A stretch of 62,142 bases of DNA from Photobacterium sanguinicancri (GCF_002265265.1 NZ_NOIF01000007.1:1-62142); one strand, 5' to 3'; counted from the first letter of the stretch, positions 10,924 to 23,888 are shown. The notes: generated from the sequence alone by a model not told the origin. Numbers and translations: made by a program.

Positions 10924-12438
10924 TTGAACAGTCATTCATTCAACATTCGCTTCAAAGCCTTGGTACTGGTTGCATTTGCTTGCTTCGGCCTTAGTGGATG
11001 TAAATGGCAAAGCCAACCTCAAGACGACTTAGAGCGCATTCGTGAAAGCGGTGTGCTTCGCGTTGGCACGCTGAATAATCAGCTTTCTTACTATATCGGT
11101 AATGACGGCCCAACAGGGCTAGATTATGAACTTGCCCAGCGCTTTGCCAAAAAGCTGGGGGTTAAGCTTGAAATGCAACCTATGTTCACCCTCTCTGGGC
11201 TTTTCCCTGCTTTAAAACGTCACGATGTCGATATTATTGCTGCTGGCTTAACCATTACCCCCGATCGTATCAATGCCTTTAAAGCCGCACCTGCTTACTA
11301 CTTTGCTAGCCAAGTGGTGGTGTATAAAAAAGGGAATTGGCGCCCACGTAAACCAAGTGATCTAGCACTAAATAAAGGCAGCTTAAAAATAGTCAAAGGT
11401 TCAAGCCATGAAAAACGCTTACTGCAATTAAAAGAACTTTATCCTGACTTAGTATGGGAAGCCTCTGACGATACCGACAGTGATGAACTGCTACGTTTAG
11501 TGGCTGCTGGTGAACTTAACTTTACCGTGGCGGATTCAGTTGATGTGGCTTTGCTTCAACGTATTCACCCTGACATTGCTATCGCGATGGAGCTAACAGA
11601 AGACGAACCCATTGCTTGGTTTGTAAATCAATCACCCAACGACAGCTTGTATGCGCTGCTGATTGAGTTTTTTGGCGACATTCAGCAAAGTGGCGAACTG
11701 GCCAATCTAGAAGAGAAATACTTCGGCCATGTTGATTCTTTTGATTACGTCGACACCCGTGCATTCTTGCGGGCGATTGAGAAAAAGTTACCACGTTGGG
11801 AAGCCTTATTTAAACAATACTCCAACGAGTTTGACTGGCGTTTATTAGCAGCCTTGTCTTACCAAGAATCCCACTGGAACCCTCGTGCAGTGTCACCAAC
11901 AGGTGTTCGTGGCATGATGATGTTAACACTGCCAACCGCCAAATCAGTTGGCGTGAATAACCGCCTAGACCCCGAGCAGAGTATCCGTGGTGGTAGCGCG
12001 TATTTACGTAAAATGATTGCTCGCGTACCTGATAGTATCGAAGAGCATGAGAAAGTGTGGTTTGCCCTCGCCTCTTACAATGTTGGTTTTGGCCACATGA
12101 TGGATGCCCGCCGCTTAACCCAAAAGCAAGGTGGTAACCCTGATGCGTGGAGTGATGTTAAACAACGTCTACCTTTACTGCGCCAGCGTAAATACTACAG
12201 CCAAACGCGTTACGGCTATGCCCGTGGTGATGAAGCTTTAAATTACGTCGAGAACATCCGTCGTTATTACCAAAGCATTATTGGTTACGAGCAAGCGCAC
12301 AGTGAGCCAGTACAAGATGAAGGCATCGCTAATATCGATGGCTTACAAATCATTCAAGCACCGCAAAAACAAGCGGTAAATGTAAGCGGGGCGACGTCTG
12401 CAAATGAGGCAGAAAACAGTAGCGATACTGTCCAGTAA
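10924..12438 (+). CDS. mltF: Membrane-bound lytic murein transglycosylase F
   Basis: MltF cleaves peptidoglycan glycan strands with formation of 1,6-anhydromuramic ends. Domain order is export signal, a solute-binding-protein-like domain (about 38-270) and a C-terminal lysozyme-like domain (about 290-450) with catalytic Glu315 in SYQESHW. Position next to purL and tadA matches E. coli. The N-terminus ends in GLSGC, a plausible lipobox that the E. coli protein, as I remember it, lacks. The first codon is TTG with no good ribosome site, and no in-frame ATG lies just upstream, so the exact start is uncertain. A strong terminator follows. Confidence 0.93.
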   Translation: MNSHSFNIRFKALVLVAFACFGLSGCKWQSQPQDDLERIRESGVLRVGTLNNQLSYYIGNDGPTGLDYELAQRFAKKLGVKLEMQPMFTLSGLFPALKRHDVDIIAAGLTITPDRINAFKAAPAYYFASQVVVYKKGNWRPRKPSDLALNKGSLKIVKGSSHEKRLLQLKELYPDLVWEASDDTDSDELLRLVAAGELNFTVADSVDVALLQRIHPDIAIAMELTEDEPIAWFVNQSPNDSLYALLIEFFGDIQQSGELANLEEKYFGHVDSFDYVDTRAFLRAIEKKLPRWEALFKQYSNEFDWRLLAALSYQESHWNPRAVSPTGVRGMMMLTLPTAKSVGVNNRLDPEQSIRGGSAYLRKMIARVPDSIEEHEKVWFALASYNVGFGHMMDARRLTQKQGGNPDAWSDVKQRLPLLRQRKYYSQTRYGYARGDEALNYVENIRRYYQSIIGYEQAHSEPVQDEGIANIDGLQIIQAPQKQAVNVSGATSANEAENSSDTVQ

Positions 12439-12469
12439 TAAGCCGTAGTACAAAATTTTACGAATAATT

Positions 12470-12500
12470 AAAGCCTGCCTTCCAAGCAGGCTTTTTCTTT
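12470..12500 (+). terminator. Terminator of mltF
   Basis: Stem AAAGCCTGC/GCAGGCTTT followed by TTTCTTT, about 30 bp past the stop codon. Confidence 0.9.
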
Positions 12501-12649
12501 ACAAACTGTACTATTCGTAAACAATCTCACACTTGGTATGAGAAATAATGAGACCTAGCACGATGGTTTTAGAACAATGTCGTTCTCTTCAGCGTCGCTA
12601 TAAGTAGTATTGATTTATATATAACGGACCCAGAATCAAGGGAGGATAA

Positions 12650-12805
12650 ATGAAGCTATTTAAACGGAAATCCGCCAGTCCTACATTTCAAAAAAATATG
12701 ACCTCCGCAGCGACCCGCCGTAAACGTCTGAGTGTTAACGTACGCCGAAAAATTTTATGGCGTCAGCGTAGCTATTCTCTGATCCAGCTTGGCGAGTGTG
12801 TGTAA
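12650..12805 (+). CDS. Small basic protein, 51 residues, unknown
   Basis: A short gene with an excellent GGGAGG ribosome site six bases from its ATG and its own terminator downstream. The product (starts MKLFKRKSASPTFQK, ends LIQLGECV) is rich in Arg and Lys, with a cluster around TRRKRLSVNVRRKI. It has no signal peptide or membrane segment. The charge suggests binding to nucleic acid, the ribosome or membrane (inference). It is flanked by the mltF terminator and a bidirectional terminator, so it is a free-standing transcription unit. I do not recognise the family. Confidence 0.65.
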   Translation: MKLFKRKSASPTFQKNMTSAATRRKRLSVNVRRKILWRQRSYSLIQLGECV

Positions 12806-12912
12806 TTACTCGGTACTAATACCTTACTGTTAATCTCTACTAGCGCTGTTTTCACCATGAATGCGCCCAAGTCCTGTGCGACCGCCCATAGACAGATTCA
12901 CTATAAGCTTGA

Positions 12913-12953
12913 AACAAAAAAGCTCAGTTTGATAAACAGACTGAGCTTTCTTT
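12913..12953. terminator. Bidirectional terminator between small gene and tadA
   Basis: Stem AAAGCTCAGT/ACTGAGCTTT. T-rich runs follow on both strands, so it can serve the plus-strand small gene and minus-strand tadA. Confidence 0.85.
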
Positions 12954-12972
12954 ATAATATCGCGTCTTATCA

Positions 12973-13560
<588 letters not shown>

Positions 13561-13603
13561 TTATAACGAATTATAAGCATTAACCCAGTGCCAGTTTATT
13601 TTT

Positions 13604-14473
13604 CTAGGTTAAATTTAGTGCAAGGTAATCCACCAGCATCCGTACTTTTGGTGATAAATGCCGATTATGCGGATAGAGTGCCCAAATCCCCTCTTCAGGT
13701 TCTTGATACTGTGTCAGCACCGCCACTAAAGAACCATCAGCCAAATCATCGGCAACATAATAATCTGGTAACTGACTTAATCCAGTGCCTTTACGCACCG
13801 CATCTAACAAACCATAGCCACTGTTACATCGCAAACTGCCGCCTACTTTGACCGATTTATCTTTGCCTTGCTCTTGAAAGTGCCAATGGTCATAGTTACC
13901 AACTAAACAATTATGCTGATGCAATTCAGATAACGAATGCGGTGTACCATACTTCGCCAAATAATCAGGCGAACCACACACAAACTGGGTACGCGTTGTT
14001 AAGCGTTTCGCCATCATACTCGAACTTGACAAGCGCCCTAATCGAATCGCCAAATCATATCCGGCCTCGACCAAATCGACCTGTTGATTGGTCAGATCCA
14101 TATTGATCAATACGTCGGGATAAAGCTGCTGAAAGTCATTAATCAACGGCATAATAAATTTCTCCCCATAGGTCACTGGGGCGGTTAACTTCACTAACCC
14201 TTGCGGTTTATCTCGTAGGCTGGTGATAGCTCGCTCTGCCTCTTCCAATCCATCAAGAACTTGGCGGCAGTGTCGATAATAAATCGCGCCTTCTTCAGTC
14301 AGAGAAACTTTACGTGTAGTGCGGTAAAACAACTTAGTGCTTAACCGACCTTCCAAGGCACTGATCTGCCGACTCACTTGGGCGGTTGAAATGCCAAGCT
14401 GTTTAGCGGCACTGGTAAAGCTTTCACGCTCAGCGACGGCCACAAACTCCATCACACCTTCCCACAGAAACAT
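13604..14473 (-). CDS. LysR-family regulator, likely of frmAB
   Basis: A 289-residue LysR-type transcription factor. The N-terminal winged helix-turn-helix is about residues 5-65 (motif SFTSAAKQLGISTAQVSRQI), followed by a co-inducer-binding domain of the solute-binding-protein fold. It is transcribed divergently from frmA with a palindrome between the two starts, the classic layout for a LysR regulator of its neighbour. E. coli uses the unrelated FrmR for this operon. Formaldehyde or a glutathione adduct as inducer is inference. The ATG has AGGTG five bases upstream. Confidence 0.85.
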   Translation of the reverse strand: MFLWEGVMEFVAVAERESFTSAAKQLGISTAQVSRQISALEGRLSTKLFYRTTRKVSLTEEGAIYYRHCRQVLDGLEEAERAITSLRDKPQGLVKLTAPVTYGEKFIMPLINDFQQLYPDVLINMDLTNQQVDLVEAGYDLAIRLGRLSSSSMMAKRLTTRTQFVCGSPDYLAKYGTPHSLSELHQHNCLVGNYDHWHFQEQGKDKSVKVGGSLRCNSGYGLLDAVRKGTGLSQLPDYYVADDLADGSLVAVLTQYQEPEEGIWALYPHNRHLSPKVRMLVDYLALNLT

Positions 14474-14497
14474 TATTACACCTGAGTAAAAGTAATT

Positions 14498-14518
14498 TGA
14501 TAATTAGGGTAATTATCA
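14498..14518. promoter_or_regulatory. Palindromic operator candidate for the LysR regulator
   Basis: Perfect dyad TGATAATTA-GGG-TAATTATCA, 25 bp upstream of the lysR start and about 160 bp upstream of frmA. It contains a T-N13-A core rather than the commonest T-N11-A spacing. Confidence 0.6.
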
Positions 14519-14649
14519 TTCATGTAGAAATAAATACAATAGCCTCATCAAAACAAACGACAGCGCTTTCACGATTACGATTGAAACCTTCGTCGTTCTC
14601 ACTTTTATCTTCTACTGTCTATTAGTACGAAGTGAAGTGTGACTAATAA

Positions 14650-15813
<1,164 letters not shown>

Positions 15814-15841
15814 TCTCACCTCCCCGTTCCCGATACTCATT

Positions 15842-15875
15842 CAGCACTGCAATTGCAGTGCTGTTTGTTCTTTTT
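15842..15875 (+). terminator. Perfect 22-bp palindrome plus T-rich tail between frmA and frmB
   Basis: An 11-bp perfect stem starting CAGCACTGCAA, with no unpaired loop bases, is followed by TTTGTTCTTTTT, 29 bp past the frmA stop. It probably attenuates read-through so that frmB is made at a lower level, or marks separate transcripts. Confidence 0.6.
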
Positions 15876-15964
15876 ACCGCTCTTTCTAGAGCACTTTATC
15901 TTTCTTTTAAACACGCATTTCTTTTTTATTTTCTGTTTCAGTACTTCAACATTGAGAGCCGACC

Positions 15965-16810
15965 ATGACATTAGAAAACATCAGTGCCAATAAAAGCTTT
16001 GGCGGCTGGCACAAACAATACACTCACCGCTCAACCGCATTAAATTGCGACATGCGTTTTGCTATTTTCTTGCCACCACAAATAGCACAAGGCCAGCAAG
16101 TACCCGTGCTTTACTGGCTATCAGGCTTAACCTGTACCGATGAAAACTTCATGCAAAAAGCAGGCGCACAGCGTCTAGCCGCTGAATTAGGTATGGCCAT
16201 TGTGGCACCAGATACTAGCCCTCGCGGTGACGATGTACCTGATGATGCAGAAGGCAGCTACGATTTTGGCTTAGGCGCAGGGTTTTATCTGAACGCAACA
16301 AAAGCACCTTGGCACCGTCATTACCGTATGTATGAATATGTGGTATCTGAACTGCCAGCGCTTATTGAAGCGAATTTCCCAGTGACAACCCAGCGTGCAA
16401 TCAGTGGTCACTCTATGGGTGGACACGGCGCACTGACCATTGGATTAAAGAACCCTGAGCGTTACAGTTCAATCTCTGCGTTTAGCCCGATCACTAACCC
16501 AATGAATTGTCCTTGGGGGCAAAAAGCATTTACTGGTTACTTGGGCACCAACCAAGAAGATTGGGCGCAGTACGATACCACTGAGCTCATGAAAGCCAGC
16601 CAAGCACAGCTGCCAGCCTTGGTTGATCAAGGCACACAAGACAATTTCTTAGCAGAGCAATTAAAACCACAAGCCTTGCTAGATGCAGCAGAACAAGTGG
16701 GTTACCCACTAGAACTACGCTTACAAGAAGGCTTTGATCACAGCTATTACTTTATCTCGAGTTTTATTGATGATCACCTACGTTTCCACGCGAAACACCT
16801 AGGTTTATAA
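15965..16810 (+). CDS. frmB: S-formylglutathione hydrolase
   Basis: Hydrolyses S-formylglutathione to formate and glutathione, completing the detoxification begun by FrmA. Esterase D family, 281 residues. Nucleophile Ser150 lies in GHSMGGHG, the catalytic His259 in GFDHSYYF, and the acid is probably the Asp near residue 226 (DNFLAEQ). A strong bidirectional hairpin terminates the unit. Confidence 0.96.
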   Translation: MTLENISANKSFGGWHKQYTHRSTALNCDMRFAIFLPPQIAQGQQVPVLYWLSGLTCTDENFMQKAGAQRLAAELGMAIVAPDTSPRGDDVPDDAEGSYDFGLGAGFYLNATKAPWHRHYRMYEYVVSELPALIEANFPVTTQRAISGHSMGGHGALTIGLKNPERYSSISAFSPITNPMNCPWGQKAFTGYLGTNQEDWAQYDTTELMKASQAQLPALVDQGTQDNFLAEQLKPQALLDAAEQVGYPLELRLQEGFDHSYYFISSFIDDHLRFHAKHLGL

Positions 16811-16834
16811 TCCGTCGCGCTCTATGCCAAAAAC

Positions 16835-16866
16835 AAAATAGCCCAGCAAATGCTGGGCTATTTTGT
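16835..16866. terminator. Terminator of frmB
   Basis: Fourteen-base-pair perfect stem (AAAATAGCCCAGCA and its complement) with a two-base loop, starting 25 bp past frmB. A/T runs on both sides make it usable from either strand. Confidence 0.9.
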
Positions 16867-16900
16867 ATCTATATCGGCTTAACCGATCATGCCTTTTTGC

Positions 16901-17097
16901 TTAGAAACCCAGTGGGATCTCAAACGCGAAGAAACATACGAGTACGGTTGTCCATACCGATAGGAAAGCCAGCGAGTATGGCACCATCATCGCAATCACA
17001 TCACCAAAGGTTAGCTCTGGCTTGTAGTTACGCATGAAGGGTAAGTAATATAATCCCCTAAACCTGAGTAAATCAGTAGCTCAGTAGCGCTAAGAAG
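16901..17097 (-). pseudogene. 3' remnant of a second AbgT-family transporter
   Basis: Minus-strand translation gives about 45 residues ending in a stop at 16901 (pieces FMRNYKPELTFGDV, MMVPYSLAFLSVW, FFAFEIPLGF). These align with the C-terminus of the intact neighbouring transporter (YMQRYVKTSGIGSL, MMMPYSIAMLIGW, LLAYWALGIPLGI). A likely frameshift near 17050 joins it to ELLIYSGLGDY in another frame. Beyond that the frame is closed and the neighbour's terminator begins. There is no start and most of the gene is missing: a degraded duplicate or the trace of a replaced gene. Confidence 0.7.
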
Positions 17098-17110
17098 TTA
17101 TATCTGAGCC

Positions 17111-17139
17111 AAAAAAAAAGCCTCGCAATGCGAGGCTTT
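17111..17139 (-). terminator. Terminator of the AbgT-family gene
   Basis: Stem GCCTCGC/GCGAGGC, three-base loop, then nine T on the minus strand. Confidence 0.92.
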
Positions 17140-17172
17140 AGCATAATGTACTAGCCTAAAGGCTATCTAACA

Positions 17173-18732
17173 TTACATTGAGTAAGTGTACGGAGCTTGG
17201 ATACCAAGAGGAATACCCAGTGCCCAGTATGCCAATAGGAAGATAGTCCAACCAATCAGCATTGCAATAGAGTACGGCATCATCATCGAAGCCAGCGAAC
17301 CAATACCCGATGTTTTCACGTAGCGTTGCATGTAAACAACAACCAGAGGGAAGAACACCATCATAGGTGAGATAATGTTAGAAACAGAATCACCAACACG
17401 GTATGCCGCTTGCGTTAGCTCAGGAGAAATACCCACAGCCATCAGCATTGGTACAAGAATAGGACCAATCAGTGCCCACTTCGCTGATGCAGAACCCACC
17501 AGTAAATTCACAAACGCCGTAAGTAAAATCATACCAACAATCGTTACCTGACCGGGTAAGTTCATTGCGTGCAGCAGTTCAGCACCCGAAAGCGCCAATA
17601 GTGTACCTAGGTTAGATTGAGTAAACGCCACTAGGAATTGAGCAATAAAGAATGCCATTACCATGAAGCTACCCATGCTGCTCATGGTTGCTGACATTGC
17701 TTTAATCACATCGTCGCTAGCTTTAAATGTGCCAGCAACTTTACCGTAAACCACACCCGGAATAACAAAGAGGATAAAGATCAGCGGTACAATCGACTGC
17801 ATCAGTGGAGCAGAGAACGCTGTGATTTCACCATCTGGAGAACGAAGGGGTGATGTCTCAGGGAATACAGAAGCAACAAGTACAACGATACCCGCAATCA
17901 TAGCCCAGCCCGCACGCGAGAATGCTTTACTTTCGATTTCAGAGAAAGAACCCATATCTGGAGCTTCTTCTGCATCAGTATCAATCGGTGTATTCGCCAG
18001 GCGTGGTTCGATGATTTTCTCTGTTACATACCAACCGATAGCAACAACAAGAATCGACGATAAACCCGTGAATAGTAGATTTGAAAGTGGGTTCACAATG
18101 TAATCAGGATCTAAAATTTGAGCTGCTGATTGTGTAAAACCAGCAAGGAGTGGATCGATACCTGAAGGGATGAAGTTGGCAGAGAAACCACCCGATACAC
18201 CAGCAAAGGCTGCTGCAATACCCGCTAGTGGGTGACGGCCTGCAGCGTGGAAGATGATACCACCAAGAGGAATAACCAGAACATAACCTGCATCCGCTGC
18301 CGTGTGCGAGACAATCGCAACTAGAATCAGCATAGGTGTTAGTAGTTTTGCTGGCGTGAAGTTCAACATCTTCTTCAGGCCCGTGTTAATGAAGCCAGAT
18401 GCTTCAGCAACACCCACACCTAACATCGCAACCAGTACGATACCCAGAGGAGCAAAACCAGTGAAGTTTTTCACCATATTTGCTAAGAAGCTTGCGAAAG
18501 ACTCACCCGTAAGTAAGTTCTTCACTTCAACCGCTTGACCTGTAACTGGGTGAATAAAGCCAAAATCAACTTGCGATAGCAATGCTGATAATGCCCATAC
18601 AATTAATAGTCCCCAGAAGAATAACAATGCAGGATCTGGGATCTTGTTTCCTGCTCGTTCGATAAAGTTTAAAAACTTATTCATACCACCAGATGACGCT
18701 TCCGGTGCTGTTTTTGCTGCTTGATTACTCAT
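17173..18732 (-). CDS. AbgT-family transporter
   Basis: A 519-residue inner-membrane protein with many hydrophobic segments, of the AbgT family. Characterised members import p-aminobenzoyl-glutamate or export sulfonamides and related molecules, driven by ion gradients. Family-like features include the opening NFIERAGNKIPDP, the HTAADAGYVLVIPLGG loop, the SANFIPSGIDPLLAG re-entrant region and NIISPMM near the end. No abgA/abgB peptidase genes are adjacent, so the substrate is unassigned. It is monocistronic with a strong terminator. A degraded second copy lies immediately downstream. Confidence 0.88.
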   Translation of the reverse strand: MSNQAAKTAPEASSGGMNKFLNFIERAGNKIPDPALLFFWGLLIVWALSALLSQVDFGFIHPVTGQAVEVKNLLTGESFASFLANMVKNFTGFAPLGIVLVAMLGVGVAEASGFINTGLKKMLNFTPAKLLTPMLILVAIVSHTAADAGYVLVIPLGGIIFHAAGRHPLAGIAAAFAGVSGGFSANFIPSGIDPLLAGFTQSAAQILDPDYIVNPLSNLLFTGLSSILVVAIGWYVTEKIIEPRLANTPIDTDAEEAPDMGSFSEIESKAFSRAGWAMIAGIVVLVASVFPETSPLRSPDGEITAFSAPLMQSIVPLIFILFVIPGVVYGKVAGTFKASDDVIKAMSATMSSMGSFMVMAFFIAQFLVAFTQSNLGTLLALSGAELLHAMNLPGQVTIVGMILLTAFVNLLVGSASAKWALIGPILVPMLMAVGISPELTQAAYRVGDSVSNIISPMMVFFPLVVVYMQRYVKTSGIGSLASMMMPYSIAMLIGWTIFLLAYWALGIPLGIQAPYTYSM

Positions 18733-19088
18733 GGGAACTCCATGGATGTGTAGTGTTGGTTTGCGGCGAATTATTTGCTGTACTTCTTATACGCCAGTTG
18801 ATCATCGTTTTTCTCAGACTAGGAGAAAACTTTCAAGAAATTGTAATGTAAATGCAGCCTAAAAAAGCGCGTTAGACCAAGAATCAGACGAATTGCATTT
18901 GTTTATATTGTAAACGGAGATTAACAGAGAACATCCCCCTAACAAATACAACACTAAAAACACCCAACCTCGTAACCTCTTTTAGGCCGTATAACTCAAC
19001 ACACCGATTCCCTAATGGCCTTTCTAAACGAAAAAAGACACCCGAAGGTGTCTTTTTAATTGTGTAAGCTATCAATACCTACAGGGTA
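18733..19088. other. Intergenic gap, AbgT gene to guaA
   Basis: About 356 bases. It holds the AbgT leader and promoter on one side and the guaA terminator (19031-19057) on the other. A 63-codon minus-strand frame here lacks a ribosome site and overlaps the terminator; I do not count it as a gene. Confidence 0.6.
19031..19057 (-). terminator. Terminator of guaBA
   Basis: Stem AAAAAGACACC/GGTGTCTTTTT closed on the minus strand by a UUCG tetraloop with T run, 32 bp past the guaA stop. Confidence 0.92.
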
Positions 19089-20672
19089 TTATTCCCACTC
19101 AATCGTTGCTGGTGGTTTACCTGAAATATCGTAAACAACACGTGAAATGCCATCAACTTCATTAATGATACGGTTAGAAACCTTACCAAGGAAGTCGTAT
19201 GGTAGGTGTGCCCAATGCGCAGTCATAAAGTCGATGGTTTCAACTGCACGCAGTGATACAACCCAATCATATTTACGACCATCACCCATTACGCCCACAG
19301 AGCGAACAGGTAAGAATACAGTGAACGCTTGTGATACTTTATTGTACAAATCTGCTTTATGCAGTTCTTCAATAAAGATTGCATCAGCACGACGTAGTAA
19401 ATCACAGTATTCTTTCTTCACTTCACCCAGTACACGTACACCTAAACCAGGCCCAGGGAATGGGTGGCGGTAAAGCATGTTGTAAGGTAAGCCAAGCTCT
19501 AGACCAATCTTACGTACTTCATCTTTAAACAATTCACGTAGTGGCTCAACAAGGCCCATTTCCATGTCATCAGGAAGGCCGCCCACGTTGTGGTGAGATT
19601 TGATAACGTGTGCTTTACCGTTCTTCGATGCCGCTGATTCGATAACATCAGGGTAAATCGTACCTTGTGCTAACCATTTTGCATTTTCTAACTTTTTCGA
19701 TTCTTCATCGAATACATCGATAAATACGTGGCCGATGATCTTACGCTTAGCTTCAGGTTCGTTCTCGCCGGCTAATGCAGAAAGGAAACGGTCTTCCGCT
19801 TTAACATGCACAATGTTCAGACCGAAGTGGTCACCGAACATGTCCATAACCTGCTCACCTTCATTTAAACGAAGTAAGCCATTATCAACAAATACACATG
19901 TTAGCTTGTCACCAATCGCACGGTGAATAAGCATAGCAACAACCGATGAATCAACACCACCAGATAGGCCTAGGATAACTTCATCGTCACCTACTTGTGC
20001 CTTAATGTTTGCGACAGCATCTTCGATGATGTTTGCAGAAGTCCACAGTTTCTCACAGCCACACACTTCAAGAACAAAGTTCTCAATCATACGCATACCT
20101 TGACGCGTGTGTGTTACTTCAGGGTGGAACTGTACACCGTAAAAACGTTTTTCTTCATTCGCCATTGCCGCAAATGGACAGGTTTCTGTCTCTGCAACTT
20201 TTACGAAATCAGATGGAATTTCAACAACTTTATCGCCGTGGCTCATCCATACGTCAAGTAATGGTGCGCCGTCTTCTGCGATAGCATCTTCAATATTTTT
20301 GAATAGGCCTGTTGGCTCAACAACTTTAACTTGTGCATAGCCAAATTCACGTTCATTTGAGCCTGCAACTTTACCGCCAAGCTGCTCAGACATTGTCTGC
20401 ATGCCGTAACACACACCAAACACAGGTACGCCAGCTTCAAAAACATATTGTGGTGCACGTGGAGAACCAGCTTCAGTAACACTTTCCGGGCCACCAGAAA
20501 GGATAATACCGTTCGGGTTAAAGTCACGAATGTCGGCTTCATCGACATCCCAGCTCCATAGCTCACAGTAAACACCGATTTCACGGATACGACGAGCAAT
20601 TAACTGAGTATATTGAGAACCAAAATCCAAAATAAGGATGCGCTGGTCATGAATATTTGTAGATGTAGTCAT
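19089..20672 (-). CDS. guaA: GMP synthase (glutamine-hydrolysing)
   Basis: Converts XMP to GMP using ATP and glutamine. 527 residues: N-terminal class I glutaminase with Cys88 in GVCYGMQTM and FHPEVTHT, then the ATP-pyrophosphatase domain with the SGGVDSS P-loop, then a dimerisation domain ending TIEWE. Second gene of guaBA, 119 bp after guaB. A GC-rich hairpin (20705-20729) in the gap lacks a T tract and may tune guaA expression. Confidence 0.98.
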   Translation of the reverse strand: MTTSTNIHDQRILILDFGSQYTQLIARRIREIGVYCELWSWDVDEADIRDFNPNGIILSGGPESVTEAGSPRAPQYVFEAGVPVFGVCYGMQTMSEQLGGKVAGSNEREFGYAQVKVVEPTGLFKNIEDAIAEDGAPLLDVWMSHGDKVVEIPSDFVKVAETETCPFAAMANEEKRFYGVQFHPEVTHTRQGMRMIENFVLEVCGCEKLWTSANIIEDAVANIKAQVGDDEVILGLSGGVDSSVVAMLIHRAIGDKLTCVFVDNGLLRLNEGEQVMDMFGDHFGLNIVHVKAEDRFLSALAGENEPEAKRKIIGHVFIDVFDEESKKLENAKWLAQGTIYPDVIESAASKNGKAHVIKSHHNVGGLPDDMEMGLVEPLRELFKDEVRKIGLELGLPYNMLYRHPFPGPGLGVRVLGEVKKEYCDLLRRADAIFIEELHKADLYNKVSQAFTVFLPVRSVGVMGDGRKYDWVVSLRAVETIDFMTAHWAHLPYDFLGKVSNRIINEVDGISRVVYDISGKPPATIEWE

Positions 20673-20791
20673 TATCGAGAAGTCTCAAAAATAATTGAAA
20701 TAATAGTGGGGGGCTTTAAAGCGCCCCCGATCTTATAGAAGTTTCATCATTAGGCAAACGTTTTCGCCTAATCAATACTCGTCAGGTAAAA

Positions 20792-22264
<1,473 letters not shown>

Positions 22265-22309
22265 TCACACCGAGTTAAGGTTTAAAGGAGGATAAAATAT
22301 TGCGAACGA

Positions 22310-22337
22310 ATTATACGTATGATGCAATCGTTTGGCT
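22310..22337 (-). promoter_or_regulatory. guaBA -10 element and PurR-like box
   Basis: Consensus TATAAT on the minus strand at 22310-22315. Just upstream, 22322-22337 (AGCCAAACGATTGCAT on the minus strand) matches the PurR box at 12 of 16 positions and would occlude the -35 region. Repression of guaBA by PurR is known in E. coli; the site here is inferred. Confidence 0.6.
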
Positions 22338-22499
22338 ACAAAAAAATTATATTTTTTTATTGACTCTTTTTGCTTGATACGTAATATATTTCGGTTAAGT
22401 TTCCGGTGCTGCGGTCTCGCATGTAAGGCCAAGATCTGTCCATAGATCTGCCTGTATGTTTTTTACTCTTTCCGCACATTACCTAGCCTTCGATAACAG

Positions 22500-23867
22500 G
22501 TGCCTCACCTCGTGACTCTATTCGCTCAAACTCAATCCAACGATCGTATCTTTACTGTTTCAAGCCTCAACGCAGAAGTTCGCTTATTGCTCGAAAATGA
22601 AATGGGCATTGTCTGGCTTGTGGGTGAACTGTCGAACTTATCCATGCCCGTCTCAGGCCATTGGTATTTCACACTCAAAGATTCACGCGCCCAAGTTAAG
22701 TGCGCCATGTTTCGTGGCAACAACCGCCGGGTAACCTTTAAGCCAGCGAATGGTACGCAAGTACTAGTGAAAGCCCGCTTATCACTGTATGAACCTCGTG
22801 GTGATTACCAACTGATCATAGAGAGCATGCAGCCAGAAGGCGATGGTCGCTTACAGCAACAATTTGAACAACTTAAAATGAATTTAGCGGCTGAGGGCTT
22901 GTTTGCTCAGTCACTAAAAAAACCACTGCCTGAACAGCCTAAACGCGTCGGTATTATCACCTCTAAAACGGGTGCGGCATTGCATGATATCTTGAACGTT
23001 TTACAACGACGTGATCCTAGCCTGCCAGTGGTTATTTACCCAACCATGGTTCAGGGTGAAGGGTCAGCGATTTCGATTGCTCAGGCCATTGGGCGAGCCA
23101 ATTCACGCCAAGAGTGTGATGTGTTGATTGTCGGTCGTGGCGGTGGTTCACTTGAAGATTTATGGGCGTTTAACGAAGAAATCGTTGCCCGTACGATTGC
23201 GGCTAGTCAGATCCCGATCATCAGTGCCGTTGGCCACGAAGTGGATGTCACTATTGCCGATTTCGTCGCTGACATGCGCGCTCCTACTCCTTCAGCAGCG
23301 GCAGAATTAGTTAGCCGTGATAACAGCCATCAGACCCAAAAAATCAGTCAAAAAACACAACAACTGACCCACAGCGTTCGTCAGTATTTGTCTGATCGTC
23401 GTCGTCATTTAACCCAGTTGCAACACAGATTAGAGCGTCAACACCCGCAATTGAGGTTAAACCAACAAAGTCAGCGACTTGATGATGTCAGCAGCCGTTT
23501 AGAGCGCGCGATGAAAAACTATATTGTTCAACATCGCCAGCACCTTAATCGTAATGAACACAAGCTAGCCCTACATTCACCCGTGCAAACACTAAAGCAA
23601 CAAGCTAACCGCTTGGAACGTGTTGAAAGCCGTTTACATGATGCAATGGATAGACGCTTACTCACTGCACGCCACCAGCTAGCAATGGCAGCAGAAAAAC
23701 TGGAAACGGTTAGTCCACTCGCGACTCTAGGGCGTGGCTATTCGATTACTCGAGACAGTAAAGGCAAAGTAATTCGCACCACAGATCAAGTTAACCATGG
23801 CGATACTATCATCACTAAAGTGGCTAACGGTGAAATCCAATCGGTCGTTTCAAAAGACCACCAATAA
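22500..23867 (+). CDS. xseA: Exodeoxyribonuclease VII large subunit
   Basis: Large subunit of the single-strand-specific exonuclease VII; XseB is not in this window. 455 residues: N-terminal OB fold (about 15-115, motif [10 protein letters not shown]), catalytic core ([43 protein letters not shown]), a long coiled-coil stalk (about 275-400) that would bind the small subunit, and a conserved end (TLGRGYSI). The start is a GTG at 22500 with a poor ribosome site. Divergent from guaB, as in E. coli. Confidence 0.96.
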   Translation: MPHLVTLFAQTQSNDRIFTVSSLNAEVRLLLENEMGIVWLVGELSNLSMPVSGHWYFTLKDSRAQVKCAMFRGNNRRVTFKPANGTQVLVKARLSLYEPRGDYQLIIESMQPEGDGRLQQQFEQLKMNLAAEGLFAQSLKKPLPEQPKRVGIITSKTGAALHDILNVLQRRDPSLPVVIYPTMVQGEGSAISIAQAIGRANSRQECDVLIVGRGGGSLEDLWAFNEEIVARTIAASQIPIISAVGHEVDVTIADFVADMRAPTPSAAAELVSRDNSHQTQKISQKTQQLTHSVRQYLSDRRRHLTQLQHRLERQHPQLRLNQQSQRLDDVSSRLERAMKNYIVQHRQHLNRNEHKLALHSPVQTLKQQANRLERVESRLHDAMDRRLLTARHQLAMAAEKLETVSPLATLGRGYSITRDSKGKVIRTTDQVNHGDTIITKVANGEIQSVVSKDHQ

Positions 23868-23888
23868 CCCACCTAGATTTCAGTTAAG

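Noticed and set aside
12571..12586. AGAAC-N6-GTTCT inverted repeat upstream of the 51-residue gene as an operator
   Set aside because: Only five-base arms and no known regulator; too weak to call.
18884..19075. 63-codon frame between the AbgT gene and guaA
   Set aside because: Overlaps the guaA terminator and has no ribosome site or recognisable sequence.
20705..20729. GGGGGC/GCCCCC hairpin between guaB and guaA as a terminator
   Set aside because: No T tract follows on the transcribed strand and guaA needs read-through from the guaB promoter.
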